Assembly: GCA_946886475.1 (NCBI GenBank)
Contig: CAMPIQ010000094.1
Coordinates: 1-14,704 of the forward strand
Length of the DNA stretch: 14,704 nt
Source: an uncultured Chitinophagales bacterium
GTDB lineage: Bacteria; Bacteroidota; Bacteroidia; Chitinophagales; Chitinophagaceae
Direction of reading: 5' to 3'
Part shown: piece by piece, positions 13,817-14,704 of the stretch
Layout of the letters: each line of letters begins with the position of its first letter
How positions within the stretch are numbered: the first letter of the stretch is position 1
Position numbers and translations under genes: made by a program
Notes under the pieces: generated by a model
Database searches by the model: none
What the model was told of the DNA's origin: nothing
The model's input: only the letters and a program-made list of their open reading frames with translations

Positions 13817-14704
13817 TCAGTTCACACCTGCCAGTTGCAGACTCACCTGTTTGATGGACTGTTGAAGTCTTTCTTCCCTGGTTATGATACTCCCTGGTAT
13901 AAGAATGACGGATACGGCCGGATCGTGAAACCAGGAAGCGTTCTTTAATTTATTGATATGTATCACCCCGGTTAAATACTGCCTGTGCCTGGTGCTATGA
14001 AAAGTAGTTACCTCTTCGAAATCCCATTTACTTACCTCCACCCAGTCATTAAAGCTTACATATACCTGCAAATAATAATCGTAGGTGAGTGAAAAATCTT
14101 CTTCCCTGTTCAATTTTTTATATTCATACCTGTAGCCATAGCGAGCGGCGGAAATATCACTAACCACGGCAGATGAAGTTGGGAATCTTCCCGCGCCTTT
14201 TCCATAAAGAAATTGTTTATCGGCCATCCTGCTTTCAATCACCACTCCATTGTATTCGTCCTTTACATGAAACAACTGGCTTTCATCTTTCACAAATTGA
14301 GGTAGAACAAAAGCAGCCACTCTCCCATCATCCAGTTTTCTGGCCTGGGCAGTAAGCTTTATCCGGTATCCTTTTTCCTGTGCATACACACCATCTTCCA
14401 GGTGCAGTCTTGTTATACCCGAATGTACCAGATCGGCAGGATGAGAAATAATACCATAGGCGTGCGCCAGTAAGATTGAAAGTTTGTTGACCGCATCTTT
14501 TCCTTCCACGTCTAAAGCGGGATTGCTTTCAGCAAAACCCAGTCTTTGTGCTTCGTGCAAAGCCGCCTGATAAGATAAACCCTGACTGATCTTTGTAAGA
14601 ATAAAATTGGTTGAACCATTAACGATGCCACAAACCGATTGCAACAGGTCGTTGTCATAATATTCTTCCAGGTTTCTTATTATGGGAATACTGCCGCATA
14701 CCGC
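13817..14704 (-). CDS. hom: homoserine dehydrogenase, C-terminal part (N-terminus beyond the right edge)
   Basis: 295 residues are visible; the frame is open to the right edge, with the NAD-binding Rossmann domain outside. The visible part begins AVCGSIPIIRNLEEYY and continues into the catalytic domain: CGIVNGSTNFILTKI, then GFAESNPALDVEGKDAVNKL, which holds the lysine and acidic residues of the homoserine dehydrogenase signature. A GKGAGRFPTSSAVVSDI motif closes this domain. The last 90 or so residues, with YLQVYVSFND and TRHRQYLTGVIHI, look like an ACT-type regulatory domain, as in feedback-controlled enzymes. It reduces aspartate semialdehyde to homoserine, the substrate of metX. It is transcribed towards the RIC operon, 73 bases away, with no strong terminator between, so read-through into RIC is possible. 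An apparent start at 14644 is a TTG inside the gene. Confidence 0.92.
   Translation of the reverse strand, partial: AVCGSIPIIRNLEEYYDNDLLQSVCGIVNGSTNFILTKISQGLSYQAALHEAQRLGFAESNPALDVEGKDAVNKLSILLAHAYGIISHPADLVHSGITRLHLEDGVYAQEKGYRIKLTAQARKLDDGRVAAFVLPQFVKDESQLFHVKDEYNGVVIESRMADKQFLYGKGAGRFPTSSAVVSDISAARYGYRYEYKKLNREEDFSLTYDYYLQVYVSFNDWVEVSKWDFEEVTTFHSTRHRQYLTGVIHINKLKNASWFHDPAVSVILIPGSIITREERLQQSIKQVSLQLAGVN

Noticed and set aside
1..14704. tRNA, rRNA, CRISPR arrays or intact insertion sequences
   Set aside because: No cloverleaf-like sequence, no regularly spaced direct repeats and no transposase or integrase gene were seen.

Overview
The window reads as chromosome of a Bacteroidota bacterium, most likely of the Chitinophagaceae type. 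This rests on protein resemblance recalled by eye, weak use of Shine-Dalgarno sites, and promoter-like boxes of the Bacteroidota TAnnTTTG type. No database search was made. Apart from pcm, every gene lies on the minus strand, so the biological reading order is right to left.

Left block (1-4238, minus): a compact stressosome (RsbRST) signalling operon. The order is RsbR-like scaffold, RsbS-like STAS protein, RsbT-like switch kinase, an RsbT-like ATPase fused to an RsbX-like PP2C phosphatase, and a PAS histidine kinase cut by the left edge. The genes overlap or lie within 3 bases of each other. The histidine kinase starts with what looks like a degenerate RsbT-fold domain, which suggests that the stressosome output feeds a phosphorelay instead of sigma-B. 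A non-coding stretch (4239-4621) precedes the operon.

Middle block (4622-7817): methionine synthesis genes metZ and metX (minus), then pcm (protein-L-isoaspartate O-methyltransferase) on the plus strand, divergent from metX across a purine-rich low-complexity tract.

Right block (7843-13743, minus): a seven-gene operon that looks like nitrosative or oxidative stress defence with iron-sulfur repair. From its promoter it runs: RIC/ScdA di-iron repair protein with two extra DUF2249 repeats, a strong intrinsic-terminator-like hairpin, type II NADH dehydrogenase, a small lipoprotein, a DUF1858 plus double DUF2249 protein, a 12-helix membrane protein with conserved histidines (NnrS or heme-copper-oxidase-like), a DUF59 iron-sulfur assembly factor, and an Rrf2-family regulator with three cluster-type cysteines. 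A perfect 11+4+11 base palindrome lies over the likely promoter. The simplest model is that the last gene encodes an NsrR/IscR-like sensor that represses its own operon through this palindrome.

Right edge (13817-14704, minus): the C-terminal part of homoserine dehydrogenase. It belongs to the same pathway as metX and metZ, so the stress operon and pcm separate genes that act in consecutive steps.
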